Positions 51,673-61,336 of a DNA stretch of 64,000 nucleotides are shown piece by piece. The position numbers were made by a program, and so were the translations under genes. The notes below the pieces were generated by a model. The model had not been told where the DNA came from and ran no database searches. It was given only the letters and a program-made list of their open reading frames with translations. The number at the start of each line of letters is the position of its first letter. Positions within the stretch are counted from its first letter, which is position 1. Source of the DNA: CALLMM01 sp964429855 (GTDB lineage: Bacteria; Armatimonadota; Chthonomonadetes; Chthonomonadales; CAJBBX01); NCBI GenBank assembly GCA_964429855.1, contig CAYSDM010000012.1, positions 1-64,000 of the forward strand, written 5' to 3'.

Positions 51673-52716
51673 ATGCTCGATTCCACCGATCTGATCCGCG
51701 AACTGACCGCCATTCCGGGACCGCCGGGCAATGAGGAGGCGGTCAGCGCCGCCGTTCGCGCCTACGCCGAAGCGCTGGGCTACGCCTGCTATCTGGACGC
51801 GAAGGGCAACCTGCTGATTCCTCTGCCGACCGGAGGGGAGCCGCTAACGACTCCCCGCATCGTCGTTACCGCTCATCTGGACGAACTGGGGCTGATGATT
51901 TCACAGATAGAGCCGGATGGCTCGGCGCGAGTGATCCCGATGGGCGGACTCTATCCCTGGAAGTGGGGAGAGCAGCCGGTAGAGATCATAGCGCAGCCGG
52001 AGCCGGTTCCGGGCATCATCTCCTTCGGCTGTATTCACACCAACTCGCCCCTGTCGGTGGCGCATCATGCCCGGAATGAGCCGCTGACCTGGGAGCAGAC
52101 GTATATCTTCACGGGGATGCTGCCGGAGGAACTGGAAGCGCGGGGCGTGCGTCCCGGCGTGCGCGTCGCCTTGGCGCGGGATCGGCGAACCGTGCGGGAG
52201 ATAGGCCCGTACCTCTGCGGCTACTTTCTAGACGACCGCGCCGATCTGGCGGTGATGCTGATGGCGCTGGAGAGGCTGCGAGATAGGACCTTCCCGCAGG
52301 GCGTTCTCTTTGCCGCCACCGTCTCCGAGGAGGTAGGAGGCGAAGGCGCGCTCTATCTGATGCAGCAGTATCGCCCGGACCTCTGTCTTGCGCTGGAGAT
52401 TGGACCCTCCGTCCCGGAGAGCCACTTCCTGCCGGATGAGCAGCCTACCATCTGGGTCAACGACAGCTTTGCCGCCATGTCCGCCCGCGACATCGAAGAG
52501 ATGCATCGTCTCTGCGCGCAGTTAGAACTTGTCCCGCACTGGCAGGCGCTCTCTCGCGGCGGTTCGGATGCCTCCTGCGCGGCGGCGCGCGGTCTGACGG
52601 CGCGCCCGATCACCCTCGGACTTCCTCTTGAAAACTCGCACGGCTATGAGATCATGCACCGCGATGCGCCGACTGTTCTGGCGCATCTGCTCGCCGCTTA
52701 CCTTCAACAGAAGTAG
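51673..52716 (+). CDS. M42-family aminopeptidase
   Basis: A 347-residue dinuclear zinc aminopeptidase. Metal and catalytic motifs are VTAHLDELGLM (His and Asp), YLDDRADLAVML (bridging Asp), SEEVGGEGA (catalytic Glu pair), EIGPS and ENSHGYEIMHRDA (last His ligand). It follows the tetrahedral TET/FrvX/YsdC architecture and probably trims peptides in the cytoplasm. It starts five bases after the DUF1501 stop with no strong ribosome binding site, implying translational coupling. Confidence 0.9.
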   Translation: MLDSTDLIRELTAIPGPPGNEEAVSAAVRAYAEALGYACYLDAKGNLLIPLPTGGEPLTTPRIVVTAHLDELGLMISQIEPDGSARVIPMGGLYPWKWGEQPVEIIAQPEPVPGIISFGCIHTNSPLSVAHHARNEPLTWEQTYIFTGMLPEELEARGVRPGVRVALARDRRTVREIGPYLCGYFLDDRADLAVMLMALERLRDRTFPQGVLFAATVSEEVGGEGALYLMQQYRPDLCLALEIGPSVPESHFLPDEQPTIWVNDSFAAMSARDIEEMHRLCAQLELVPHWQALSRGGSDASCAAARGLTARPITLGLPLENSHGYEIMHRDAPTVLAHLLAAYLQQK

Positions 52717-52742
52717 CGCGAACTTGCGCCTGGAGAGAATAT

Positions 52743-53498
52743 ATGCGTGAACTGCAGGGGCGAACCGCGCTGATTACGGGCGGAACCCGGGGGATCGGCG
52801 CGGCAATTGCGCGAGTCTACGCGGAGCAGGGGATGCGTCTTGCGCTCAACTATCGGACAGATCATGCCAGCGCGCGGCAAACCCTCGCGCAGCTTCCCGG
52901 CGAGGGGCACTGCCTGATTGCGGCGGATATCTCCGATCCCGCGCAGACTCAGGCGATGGTGACGCAGGCGGTGGAGGCGTTAGGGCGGCTGGATGTGCTG
53001 GTCAATAACGCTGCCGTCTATGCCTGTCAGTCGTTCCAGACGGAGCGCTATGAGGAGTGGCAGGATGCCTGGAGGCGCACGCTGGACCTGAATCTAATGG
53101 GAGCGGTCAACGCCACCTACTGCGCCCTGCCGCAGATGCGATTCCAGGGCAGCGGCAAGGTGATCTTCATCGGGTCACGCGGGGGATTTCGCGGGGAGAC
53201 CGAAGCGCCTGCCTATGCAGTCGCCAAGATCGGACTGGTGGGGTTTACGCGCAGTCTGGCGCGCGCGCTGGCGAGCGAGAAGGTCTATGCCTACTGCATC
53301 GCGCCGGGCTGGGTGGACACCGATATGTCGCGCCAGCGTATGGAGCCGCAGATGGAGCGAATCCTGACGGAGATTCCCTTCGGGCGCGTTGCCTCCGTCG
53401 AGGATGTGGCGGGCGTCGCCCGGTTCCTTGCAACCGACGCCGCCGACTATCTGACTGGCATTACGATCACCGTCACCGGCGGTCAGGCGATCTTCTAG
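52743..53498 (+). CDS. SDR-family oxidoreductase (FabG-like)
   Basis: A 251-residue classical short-chain dehydrogenase. The cofactor motif is TGGTRGIGAAIARVY (TGxxxGIG) near residues 11-25, NNAA is at about 87, and the catalytic Ser, Tyr and Lys appear in FIGSRGGFRG and YAVAKIG. The C-terminus has APGWVDTDM and YLTGITITVTGG, as in 3-oxoacyl-ACP reductases. Substrate specificity is open; fab genes are not nearby. GGAGAG precedes the ATG by about five bases. Confidence 0.88.
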   Translation: MRELQGRTALITGGTRGIGAAIARVYAEQGMRLALNYRTDHASARQTLAQLPGEGHCLIAADISDPAQTQAMVTQAVEALGRLDVLVNNAAVYACQSFQTERYEEWQDAWRRTLDLNLMGAVNATYCALPQMRFQGSGKVIFIGSRGGFRGETEAPAYAVAKIGLVGFTRSLARALASEKVYAYCIAPGWVDTDMSRQRMEPQMERILTEIPFGRVASVEDVAGVARFLATDAADYLTGITITVTGGQAIF

Positions 53499-53552
53499 CC
53501 TTCGTCCCGTCTCTCATCGTCTCTGATCGTCTCCCGGTATTCCGAGGCTTCT

Positions 53553-55529
53553 ATGAACGCAGCCCCGCAGCCACAATCCGCGCCGGAACCAGACCCCATT
53601 TCTGCCCGCCGATTTGCGCCGGTGACGCTCCGCTCCGTGCTGATAGGGGCGGCGGGCGGCGTGGCGGTGGTGATCCTGCAGGTCGTCTCCAAAGCAGCAC
53701 CCAGTACCGTGATTCTGCCCCTGGGGAGCGCCACCACGCTGTTTCCGGGGGGGGTGCTCTGTCTGTTCACGATGGCGGTCGCCAATCTGCTGCTGAAGCG
53801 GTGGCGTCCTTCGGCGGTCTTTCAGCCGGGCGAATTTGCGGTGGTCTTCGGGATGGTAACCGTCGCGGCAAGCATCGGGGCGCAGGATCAGCTTCAGTAT
53901 CTGCTTCCCACGATGGTCTACCCGTTCCGGCAGGCGCAGGACGCCGCTTCAGGAGAGTTTCGTAAATTTATCCCGGAGTGGTACGCGCCGCGTGATCCGT
54001 CGGTCGTCGAACCCTACTATCAGGGCAATCAGAGCTTCTGGAACCCGCAGTTCTGGCTGCCCTGGGTGATTCCGGTCGCCGTCTGGATCGTGTGGACGAT
54101 GGCGCTGGGAATAACCATCTGGGCGTGGAACGTGATTTTACGCCGCCGCTGGATGGATCACGACCGCCTCGTTTTTCCCTGCGTGCAGCTTCCGCTGGAG
54201 ATGTGCCGCGCCGGAGGTTTCAACGGAATGTTGAGCGGACGGCTCTTCTGGGGCGGCTTTCTCTTCGCGGTCGTCTTCAACTCCCTCACCAGTCTCAACG
54301 GCTTCATTCCGACAATTCCGGCGATCCCAACCTGGTATTCGGCGACTCCCGTCCTCGAAGCCGCGCCGGCACCCTGGAACGCCCTTGCACCGATGTCCTT
54401 GACATGGGACCCCTTCCATATCGGTATCTGCTACTTCATTCCGCTGGATATCCTCTTCAGTTCGTGGTTTTTCTACCTGCTCCGGAAGGGGATGGAGGTG
54501 TTCGGCTTCGCGATGGGCTGGCGCGAACTGGGATGGGACGCTAACGGATTCCCCTATACCCGCGCGCAGGCGTCGGGAGCGTGGATCGTTCTCTTCTTCC
54601 TGCTGGTCTGGGCGGAACGGAAGCATCTGGCGCGAGTCTTCCGGGCCGGATTCGGACTGCGCGCCGATCTGGACGATTCCGATGAACCCGGCTCCTATCG
54701 GTGGGCGGCGCGCTGGCTGGTGCTCGGAACGCTGTTTCTCGTCGGGTTCAGCGTCGTCTCCGGCATGTCCATCTGGCTGACCCTCGCCTACTACGCCTTC
54801 TTCTTCATGCTCTATGTGACCATGACTCGCATCTACGCGCAGGTCGGTCCGCCGATTCTGGAACTCTATTTCATAGACCCGCAGCGATTCATCACCTCGA
54901 CCTTCGGGACACAGTGGGATACGCCGCGCTCCTGGACGCTCTTTTCGCTGAACTACTGGATCAACCGCGATCATCGCGGGCAGCCAATGGCGCATCAACT
55001 GTCGGCGTTTCGCGTCGGCAACAGCTGTCACGTGCCGCCGCGTGCCATGGGCGGACTGGTCCTGGTCGCCTTTCTGATCGGCACGGTGACCTGTCTGCTC
55101 GCCGGTCTGCACTGGGCGTACCGACTGGGCGAGGATCAGTGGGTGACGGGGGGATGGCGCGAAGCCGCCGCCGGTCTGACCGTCAGCCGCTATCGCCAGT
55201 GGACGCTGACGCCCTCCGGTCCGCACTGGCTGGAGGTCGGCTTTCTGAGCGTCGGAGCCGTCATCACCTGGACGCTCGCCAAGCTGCAGTACACGATTAT
55301 CGGTTTCCCCTTCCATCCCATCGGGTTTGCGCTGGCGATGTGTTTTGCGGTCGAATACAACTGGCCTGCTTTCCTGATCGCCTGGCTGTTCAAGCTGCTC
55401 CTGTTTCGTTATGGCGGGCGAGGAATGTACCTGCGTTTCGCGCCCTTCTTTCTGGGACTGATTCTGGGAGCCGTTATCACGCCGCTGGCATGGGGATTTC
55501 TGAGTTGGCTGTTCGAATGGAACCGCTGA
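53553..55529 (+). CDS. Large polytopic membrane protein (DUF6784/DUF6785-like)
   Basis: A 658-residue membrane protein with roughly 13-14 hydrophobic segments. A Pro-rich cytoplasmic N-terminus (APQPQSAPEPDP) leads to LRSVLIGAAGGVAVVILQVV. Conserved-looking loops are RWMDHDRLVFPCVQLPLEM, LTWDPFHIGICYFIPLDILFSSWFFYLL, ARIYAQVGPP-type (TRIYAQVGPPILELYFIDP) and GFPFHPIGFALA. I recognise these as typical of an uncharacterised family (DUF6785 with DUF6784 C-terminus) common in Armatimonadota, Planctomycetota and Verrucomicrobiota, with some resemblance to OPT transporters. Transport is inferred only from topology. The next gene follows after 25 bases. Confidence 0.75.
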   Translation: MNAAPQPQSAPEPDPISARRFAPVTLRSVLIGAAGGVAVVILQVVSKAAPSTVILPLGSATTLFPGGVLCLFTMAVANLLLKRWRPSAVFQPGEFAVVFGMVTVAASIGAQDQLQYLLPTMVYPFRQAQDAASGEFRKFIPEWYAPRDPSVVEPYYQGNQSFWNPQFWLPWVIPVAVWIVWTMALGITIWAWNVILRRRWMDHDRLVFPCVQLPLEMCRAGGFNGMLSGRLFWGGFLFAVVFNSLTSLNGFIPTIPAIPTWYSATPVLEAAPAPWNALAPMSLTWDPFHIGICYFIPLDILFSSWFFYLLRKGMEVFGFAMGWRELGWDANGFPYTRAQASGAWIVLFFLLVWAERKHLARVFRAGFGLRADLDDSDEPGSYRWAARWLVLGTLFLVGFSVVSGMSIWLTLAYYAFFFMLYVTMTRIYAQVGPPILELYFIDPQRFITSTFGTQWDTPRSWTLFSLNYWINRDHRGQPMAHQLSAFRVGNSCHVPPRAMGGLVLVAFLIGTVTCLLAGLHWAYRLGEDQWVTGGWREAAAGLTVSRYRQWTLTPSGPHWLEVGFLSVGAVITWTLAKLQYTIIGFPFHPIGFALAMCFAVEYNWPAFLIAWLFKLLLFRYGGRGMYLRFAPFFLGLILGAVITPLAWGFLSWLFEWNR

Positions 55530-55554
55530 TTTTTGCTGCTCGGTAAGGGAGGAT

Positions 55555-56187
55555 ATGGAAGCGTTAACGCCTCTGCTAAAGACGACAATTGCGCTGATCG
55601 TGGTGGTTAATCCAATCGGGGCGGCGCCGGTCTTTCTGAGCCTGACGCACGGGCAGAGCGACGAAGCGCGCCGCCAGATGGCGCGCACTGCCGCGCTGGC
55701 GACCGTGCTAATCCTGCTGGCGGCGGCGCTGGCGGGAAAATGGCTGCTTCTGCTGTTTGGCATCAGCCTGCCGAGTTTCAAAGTGGCGGGAGGGATGCTG
55801 TTTCTGCTGATGGGGCTGGATATGCTCAATGCGCGTCCGAGCCGCAGCCGCGAGACACCGGAAGAGACGGCGGAAGCCGGAAGGCGCAAAGAGATCGCGG
55901 TCGTGCCGATCGCGATTCCGCAACTTGCCGGACCGGGAGCCATCGGGTCGGTGATCCTCTTTGCGGACGCCGGTCCGTTCTGGCCTCATATGCTGGTGGT
56001 CGCCGGGGTGATTCTGGCGGTCGGGGTCATCTCGTGGGTGTCGCTGCGGCTGGCCGCTCCCATCGGGATGGCGCTGGGAACCACCGGAATCAACATCTTC
56101 ACCCGGATCATGGGTCTGATAGTGGTGGCGGTGGCGGTCGAGTTTATCGTCAGCGGACTGCGCGCCCTCTGGAAGACCGCCGTTTAG
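55555..56187 (+). CDS. MarC-family membrane protein
   Basis: A 210-residue, six-TM protein of the MarC/YchE (NAAT) family. It contains ALIVVVNPIGAAPVFLSLT near the N-terminus, VAGGMLFLLMGLDML and VVPIAIPQLAGPGAIGSVI, all family signatures. Despite the name, E. coli MarC is not a drug-resistance protein; some archaeal relatives transport amino acids. Substrate unknown. AAGGGAGG precedes the ATG. It ends the plus-strand half of the window, convergent with the TPR gene. Confidence 0.9.
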   Translation: MEALTPLLKTTIALIVVVNPIGAAPVFLSLTHGQSDEARRQMARTAALATVLILLAAALAGKWLLLLFGISLPSFKVAGGMLFLLMGLDMLNARPSRSRETPEETAEAGRRKEIAVVPIAIPQLAGPGAIGSVILFADAGPFWPHMLVVAGVILAVGVISWVSLRLAAPIGMALGTTGINIFTRIMGLIVVAVAVEFIVSGLRALWKTAV

Positions 56188-56205
56188 CCGCTCCCTGCAG
56201 TCGGG

Positions 56206-57657
56206 TTACCGGGGCTTTTTAAACCGCTCCAGATTTTTCCGCGCGTCGGCGTAGTTGGGGTTGATGGCGAGCGCGCGGCGATAGCTGGCGACCGCCAGAT
56301 CTGTAAAGCCCTTCTTCTCCAGCGCAACCCCCAGATTGTTATGGGCGAACTCGTAGCGCGGGTTGGCTTTGATGGCACGCTGGTAGAACTTAATCGCCTC
56401 ATCCACGCTGTTGCGCCGGTCGAAGATCAGCCCCAGCCCGTTGAGCGCTTCGGCATTTTCGGGAGCATTTTGCAGGGAGCGCGTATACTCCTTCTCGGCG
56501 CGATCCAGGTCGTTCTTTGCCAGGTAGTGGGCGGCAAGCCAGCGGCGCACATCGGCGCGGGCAGGGTCGCGCTCCAGCGCGGTCGCCCAGGCGCGCGCGG
56601 CGGAATCGGGATCTCCTTTACGCGAATAGGCGGTCCCGAGATTGACCCAGGCGACTGCATCGCCGGGAGCGATCTCCGCCAATTGACGAAATGTCTGGAC
56701 GGCCTCCTCTATCTGACCGGCTTGAAAATACTGCAGCCCGAGCGCGTTGAGGGTTTCGGCGCTGTTCGGGCGTGCCTCCAATGCGCGGCGAAAGCAGGCG
56801 ATGGCGCGTATCGGGCTGCCATTGCGAGCATACAGCATCCCCAGACTGTAGGCGGCGGCGAAGTCCTTCGGGCTGATTGCCAGCGCGCGTTCATACTGGA
56901 CGATCGCCTCCTTTTCCTGCCTCAACTGCTGAAAGGTCTCTGCCAGCGCCATGCGGGCGTCATAGTTTCGCGCATCCAGATTAACCGCCTTTAGCAGCGC
57001 GTCGCGCGCCTGCGGGTACTGCCGGAGATCGAGATATGCCAGCCCCAGGTTGAGCCAGAAGTCGGCATTGCCGGGCATAAGCTGCGTGGAGCGGATATAG
57101 GCGGCAATCGCCTCCTGCGGGCGACGTATCTGCTGGAGCGCGTAGCCCAGATTGTTCTGAATGTAGGCGTCGCGGGGATTGATCTGCGCGGCGCGGCGAA
57201 ACGCGGCGATGGCGTCCAAGAAGCGGTTTACTTTGGTATAGACGCGACCCAGATTATAGTGCGCGTTTGCGGAGTCGGGCTGAAGGGAGACGGTTTTTCG
57301 GAAAGCGGTGATCGCCTCCTGCACGCGCCCGGCGTTCAGATAGGCGTTCCCCAGGTTCATATAGGCTTCGCCATAGCTGTCGCGCAGCTTAACCGCCTTC
57401 TCCAGCGGCTCAATCGCCTCCGCGTACTTTCCCTGCCGCAGACGGATGAAGCCGATCCAGTTATAGATCAGCGGATCGTTGGGGGAGGCGGTTCGCGCGC
57501 GTTCGAACTCCTCCAGCGCCGCATCCAGCTTCCCCTCGCGATGGAGGGCAACCGCTTTGTTGAAATGCTCTGCGGTGTCCTGAGCCGCCGTGCATACCGC
57601 AGACATGCAGAGCAGATATGCCAGCAGAATGAACGTTGGGCGCACGCATGCCTGCAT
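56206..57657 (-). CDS. Exported TPR-repeat protein
   Basis: About 483 residues with a signal peptide (MQACVRPTFILLAYLLCMSAV, then CTAAQ). A run of about 13 tetratricopeptide repeats follows, each with the W-L-G-Y-A-F-A-P pattern (for example AYMNLGNAYLNAGRVQEAITAFRKTV). It probably scaffolds an envelope complex; partners are unknown. I favour ATG at 57657; the adjoining GTG at 57660 has the better distance from AAGGAG. A TATAAT-like -10 lies at 57710-57705 on the minus strand, though its -35 is poor. Confidence 0.88.
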   Translation of the reverse strand: MQACVRPTFILLAYLLCMSAVCTAAQDTAEHFNKAVALHREGKLDAALEEFERARTASPNDPLIYNWIGFIRLRQGKYAEAIEPLEKAVKLRDSYGEAYMNLGNAYLNAGRVQEAITAFRKTVSLQPDSANAHYNLGRVYTKVNRFLDAIAAFRRAAQINPRDAYIQNNLGYALQQIRRPQEAIAAYIRSTQLMPGNADFWLNLGLAYLDLRQYPQARDALLKAVNLDARNYDARMALAETFQQLRQEKEAIVQYERALAISPKDFAAAYSLGMLYARNGSPIRAIACFRRALEARPNSAETLNALGLQYFQAGQIEEAVQTFRQLAEIAPGDAVAWVNLGTAYSRKGDPDSAARAWATALERDPARADVRRWLAAHYLAKNDLDRAEKEYTRSLQNAPENAEALNGLGLIFDRRNSVDEAIKFYQRAIKANPRYEFAHNNLGVALEKKGFTDLAVASYRRALAINPNYADARKNLERFKKPR

Positions 57658-57767
57658 CACCGCGCACACTCCTTCTGACCATAGTTTGATCGGTAATTAA
57701 AATTATTATAACACAGGCAGGCGGTCAGGAGACACGTCCGCCGGGGCAGTTCGGGGGAATGGACGGA

Positions 57768-59183
57768 TTAACCGCCGTCCGGCATGGCGGGAGAGATGAG
57801 CGAGGAGGCGAGGATGATGCGGTTTTTGCCGGCGCGTTTGGCTTCATAGAGGGCGCTGTCGGCGGTCTGTATCAGCGCATTCTCATCGGGGGCATCACCG
57901 GGATAGGCGGAGACTCCCGCGCTGACGGTCATGGCGCAGGAAAGACCGTTGCCCAGATCAAAACGGGTCTCCGCCACCGCCGATCGCACGCGCTCCGCCA
58001 CCACCTCCGCTTCGGAGGCATGGGTCTCCGGGCAGACGATCACAAACTCCTCGCCGCCGTAGCGCGCCGCCAGATCGGCTTCGCGAATGCTGCGCCGCAG
58101 AAGCTCCGCGATCTGAATAAGCACACGGTTACCCGCTTCATGACCATAGCGGTCATTGACGGTCTTGAAGTCGTCGAGATCCAGGAGGATCACCGCAAGA
58201 GGATGATGGTAGCGCGCCGAGCGTTTCAGTTCATCTTCCAGGCTCTTGCGGAAGAAGCGGAAGTTATAGAGTCGGGTCATCTCATCCGTGAAAGCAAGGT
58301 CCTCCAGTCCCTCCTGAAGACGCAGTTTATAGAGGGGAAACCCGATCCGGTCGGCGAACTGGCGCAGCAGGCGAAGCTGCGCTTCATCCAGAGGCTGTTC
58401 GATCTTAAACGAGAGATAGAGCATCCCGAACGGAACCTTCAGCGAACGCAGGCTGACGCAGGCGACGGCGCGGGCGCGTGGATCGAGATTCAACAGGCGC
58501 ACATGGCGATGCGCCTCCACATCCGGGATGTAGAGCGGGGTGGAGTCGTTGGGCGACCACCCCGCATGGCGGGCGCGCAGGCTGAAACGTTCGAACTTCA
58601 GGTCGCCGGGAGTGGCTCCCAGCACCGCCATCATCTGCATGGAGTGCTGTGCCTCCCCGGTCAAAAAGATGGCGGCGCTCTGCAGACCGGGATACATCTT
58701 GTGCAGGGTCAGCAGGATCGAGTCGAGCGCATAGTCCAGCTTATCTGAGGAGTTGATGATCTGAGAGATATTGAGAAGCTCGTCTTTCTCCGCAACGGAC
58801 AACTGAAGCGAGATGCGCTCGCGGTTAACCTGGTTCGCGTAGAGACCTCCCACCAGCGCGATGACGATCAGCGTCAGGGCGCGCACCACCTCTTCCGTAG
58901 CCAGTCCTCTGCCTCCTAGAAAAGGTATCTCCATCAGAAGGGAGACGCCGCCCAGTATCAGCCCCAGCGCGATGACAAACCGCAAACGGCAGCGAATGAT
59001 GGCGAAGATGACAGGCAGGAAGAGCAGGGGAAGATAGGGAGAGGCGGAGCCGCCGGTCAGACGCACAATAAAGACGGCGACCGCCACCGTCGCCAGTACG
59101 AACAGGTTGGCGGTTCCTTCTGTCTTGAGTAGTCTGTTTAGCCAGTTGTTCACGGCGTCTCTCTTCCGGGATGAGCGGAGCAT
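57768..59183 (-). CDS. Membrane-bound GAF-GGDEF diguanylate cyclase
   Basis: About 471 residues. Four to five hydrophobic segments (residues 25-125) are followed by a coiled linker (NQVNRERISLQLSVAEKDELL), a GAF-like domain (about 145-290) and a GGDEF domain. The active-site signature is YGGEEF at about 375-380, with DEMTRLYNFRFF and LDLDDFKTVNDRYGHEAGN before it, so cyclase activity is likely. No RxxD inhibitory site precedes GGEEF by five residues in an obvious form. The ATG at 59183 has GGTGAG upstream; a GTG at 59153 after GGAAGAGAG is an alternative. It produces the c-di-GMP that the PilZ and EAL proteins elsewhere in the window handle. Confidence 0.88.
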   Translation of the reverse strand: MLRSSRKRDAVNNWLNRLLKTEGTANLFVLATVAVAVFIVRLTGGSASPYLPLLFLPVIFAIIRCRLRFVIALGLILGGVSLLMEIPFLGGRGLATEEVVRALTLIVIALVGGLYANQVNRERISLQLSVAEKDELLNISQIINSSDKLDYALDSILLTLHKMYPGLQSAAIFLTGEAQHSMQMMAVLGATPGDLKFERFSLRARHAGWSPNDSTPLYIPDVEAHRHVRLLNLDPRARAVACVSLRSLKVPFGMLYLSFKIEQPLDEAQLRLLRQFADRIGFPLYKLRLQEGLEDLAFTDEMTRLYNFRFFRKSLEDELKRSARYHHPLAVILLDLDDFKTVNDRYGHEAGNRVLIQIAELLRRSIREADLAARYGGEEFVIVCPETHASEAEVVAERVRSAVAETRFDLGNGLSCAMTVSAGVSAYPGDAPDENALIQTADSALYEAKRAGKNRIILASSLISPAMPDGG

Positions 59184-59301
59184 TCCGAACTCACCCGACA
59201 CTGCCACGCCGTTTCATGCCATCAGGGGCCGGAATAGTATGAAACGCGAATTAACCGATGAAAACCATCTGCGTCATGCAAACAGCTATATCCGTATACG
59301 A

Positions 59302-60726
59302 TCAGGAAGCGGGCATTATCTCCAATAATTTCTCCGCGTGAAGCAATTGCTCGCGGACGGCTTCCGGCGCGGTTCCACCGCGCTCGCGGCGGGACTCGAC
59401 GCTGGCGAGAAGGGTGGCGTAATCGCCGGCATCCGTCCCGAACTCCGGGGCAAAGGAGGCGAGCGTCTCGCTCCCCAGGTCTTCCAGCGCGATTCCCTGC
59501 TCGATACAGTGGCGCACAATACGCCCGACCACATGATGGGCGTCGCGAAAGGCCATTCCGCGCCGTACCAGCAGGTCTGCCAGGTCGGTCGCCGTCGAGA
59601 AATCGCCGCGCAGCGCCGCTCTCATGCGCTCTCGCTGAAACTGCGCGGTCGCCAGAGTTTTTTCAAAGGCGGGCAGGGTCATCAGCAGGGAGTCCACCGC
59701 ATCAAAGAGCGGCTCCTTATCCTCCTGCATATCTTTGTTATAGGTTAAGGGCAGTCCTTTCATCACCGTCAGCAGGGCAAGCAGGTCGCCGTATATCCTG
59801 CCAGTCTTTGCCCGCGCCAGTTCCGCCACATCCGGGTTCTTCTTCTGCGGCATGATGCTGCTGCCGGTGGTCACGGAGTCATCCAGTTGGACGAATCCGA
59901 ATTCGGGACTGTTCCAGAGAATTATCTCCTCCGCCAGCCGGGAGCAGTGCATACTGATGATCGCAGCGGCGGAGAGAAACTCCAGCGCATAGTCGCGGTC
60001 TGATACGGCGTCCATGCTGTTCTCGGCAATCGCCGCAAACCCCAGAAGCTCCGCAACGCGCTCCCGGCAGATGGGAAACGAGGTTCCTGCCAGCGCGCCC
60101 GCGCCCAGCGGAAGCCGGTTGACCCGCTTGAGGGCATCCGCCAGCCGCTCCCGATCCCGTTGAAACATCCAGAAGTAGGCAAGCAGATGATGCGAGAGCA
60201 GTACGGGCTGCGCGTGCTGCAGGTGGGTGAAGCCGGGCAAGAGGGTCGGCGGATCAAGCTCCTGCCGCGCCAGCCGCGTCAGAGTCTGCTGCATGGTGCG
60301 CAGAAGAGCGTCCACCTGGCGGATCACCTCGCGCAGATAGAGGCGGGTATCGGTCGCCACCTGATCGTTGCGGCTGCGCGCCGTATGCAGCTTTCCGGCT
60401 ACGGGTCCGATTCGTTGCCGCAGCAGCGATTCAACCGCGCTGTGGATATCTTCCGCGGCGGGATCGAAAGCCAGCGTGCCGGCGAGGATTCCCTGTTCGA
60501 TCTCGCGCAGCCCGCTGACGATCTGCCGCGCCTCTTCCTCCGCAATGATCTGCGTCTCTCCGAGCATGGTGGCGTGCGCGATACTGCCCGCGATATCCTG
60601 CTGCCAGAGGCGCGCATCGAAGCGAAACGAGTTGTTCAGCCGTTCGACGATCTCATCCATCGAGCCGCTGAAGCGTCCGCCCCAGAGCCGGGGGGCGTTC
60701 GCGGGGGCGTCGGGTTGCTGGGTCAT
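59302..60726 (-). CDS. argH: Argininosuccinate lyase
   Basis: A 474-residue lyase of the fumarase/aspartase superfamily. LWGGRFSGSMDEIVERLNNS opens the protein, HTARSRNDQVATD contains the substrate-binding helix and GSSIMPQKKNPDVAE the catalytic serine loop. It splits argininosuccinate into arginine and fumarate, the last step of arginine synthesis. It is transcribed in the same direction as argG (61337), but an amidase gene and a 28-base perfect palindrome lie between them. Confidence 0.95.
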   Translation of the reverse strand: MTQQPDAPANAPRLWGGRFSGSMDEIVERLNNSFRFDARLWQQDIAGSIAHATMLGETQIIAEEEARQIVSGLREIEQGILAGTLAFDPAAEDIHSAVESLLRQRIGPVAGKLHTARSRNDQVATDTRLYLREVIRQVDALLRTMQQTLTRLARQELDPPTLLPGFTHLQHAQPVLLSHHLLAYFWMFQRDRERLADALKRVNRLPLGAGALAGTSFPICRERVAELLGFAAIAENSMDAVSDRDYALEFLSAAAIISMHCSRLAEEIILWNSPEFGFVQLDDSVTTGSSIMPQKKNPDVAELARAKTGRIYGDLLALLTVMKGLPLTYNKDMQEDKEPLFDAVDSLLMTLPAFEKTLATAQFQRERMRAALRGDFSTATDLADLLVRRGMAFRDAHHVVGRIVRHCIEQGIALEDLGSETLASFAPEFGTDAGDYATLLASVESRRERGGTAPEAVREQLLHAEKLLEIMPAS

Positions 60727-60744
60727 GGGGAATAGCGTATTCTT

Positions 60745-60772
60745 CGCGCCGGGAGAGATCTCTCCCGGCGCG
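60745..60772. repeat. 28-base perfect palindrome between amidase and argH
   Basis: CGCGCCGGGAGAGA (60745-60758) is followed immediately by its own reverse complement up to 60772. As RNA it would fold to a stem closed by a GATC turn. T residues follow only on the plus strand, where no gene ends, so it is not an ordinary terminator for the minus-strand amidase. It could be a pause or processing site or a protein-binding site. Confidence 0.7.
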
Positions 60773-60781
60773 CCTTTCTGG

Positions 60782-61294
60782 TTACTCCGGAATCTGTTCC
60801 GTTCTCCATTCGTAGCGCAGCTTTTGATCCAGGAAGTTAAAAAATGTCTCCCAGGGATAGTCCACCGGGTCCTGTTTGCGCCCTTTCGGCGAGGCGACTT
60901 GCGCGTGAGAAAAGATGGCGTCCCGGCTCAGCCCGTAGTTCTTGATAAGATAGGCGCAGATGCGGGAGACCTCCTCAACCTGTTCGCGGGGCCAATCCTC
61001 CCGACCGTCAAAATGCTCCTGTTCGATACCGAGGCTCGCGCTGTTGCTGTATCGGTCCGCCGTGACTTTTCCCGCATGATAGGCGGTGTCGTCGTTTCTC
61101 ACAAAGTGATAGACCCTGCCGACGCGGGTGACGTACCAGTGGACGCTGACCCGCGGACCGGTCAGCGTCGCCACGTCTCCTGCCTCCCGACCGTCCGTTG
61201 AGTGGAGAATGATGCTCTGAACAGGGCGGGTGCGTCCTGCGCGATAGGCGCGAGCCGGACGCCAGAGATAGTGGATCGTTCGCAGTTCCGCCAT
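60782..61294 (-). CDS. N-acetylmuramoyl-L-alanine amidase (amidase_2), no signal peptide
   Basis: A 170-residue T7-lysozyme/PGRP-fold amidase. The first zinc His is in SIILHSTDGREAG, then SVHWYVTRVGRVYHFV and AYHAGK. The later ligand His is in IFSHAQVASPKGRKQDPVDYPW with the catalytic-type Lys and Asp (K-x2-D/DP). It cleaves the amide between muramic acid and L-alanine in peptidoglycan, perhaps for recycling in the cytoplasm (AmpD-like), because neither signal peptide nor TM segment precedes the domain. It lies between argG and argH on the same strand, 42 bases after argG, an unexpected position. Confidence 0.87.
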   Translation of the reverse strand: MAELRTIHYLWRPARAYRAGRTRPVQSIILHSTDGREAGDVATLTGPRVSVHWYVTRVGRVYHFVRNDDTAYHAGKVTADRYSNSASLGIEQEHFDGREDWPREQVEEVSRICAYLIKNYGLSRDAIFSHAQVASPKGRKQDPVDYPWETFFNFLDQKLRYEWRTEQIPE

Positions 61295-61336
61295 CGAAAC
61301 CTCCTCTCCGAAGCTGACGGCGGTCGTTTGCGCCGT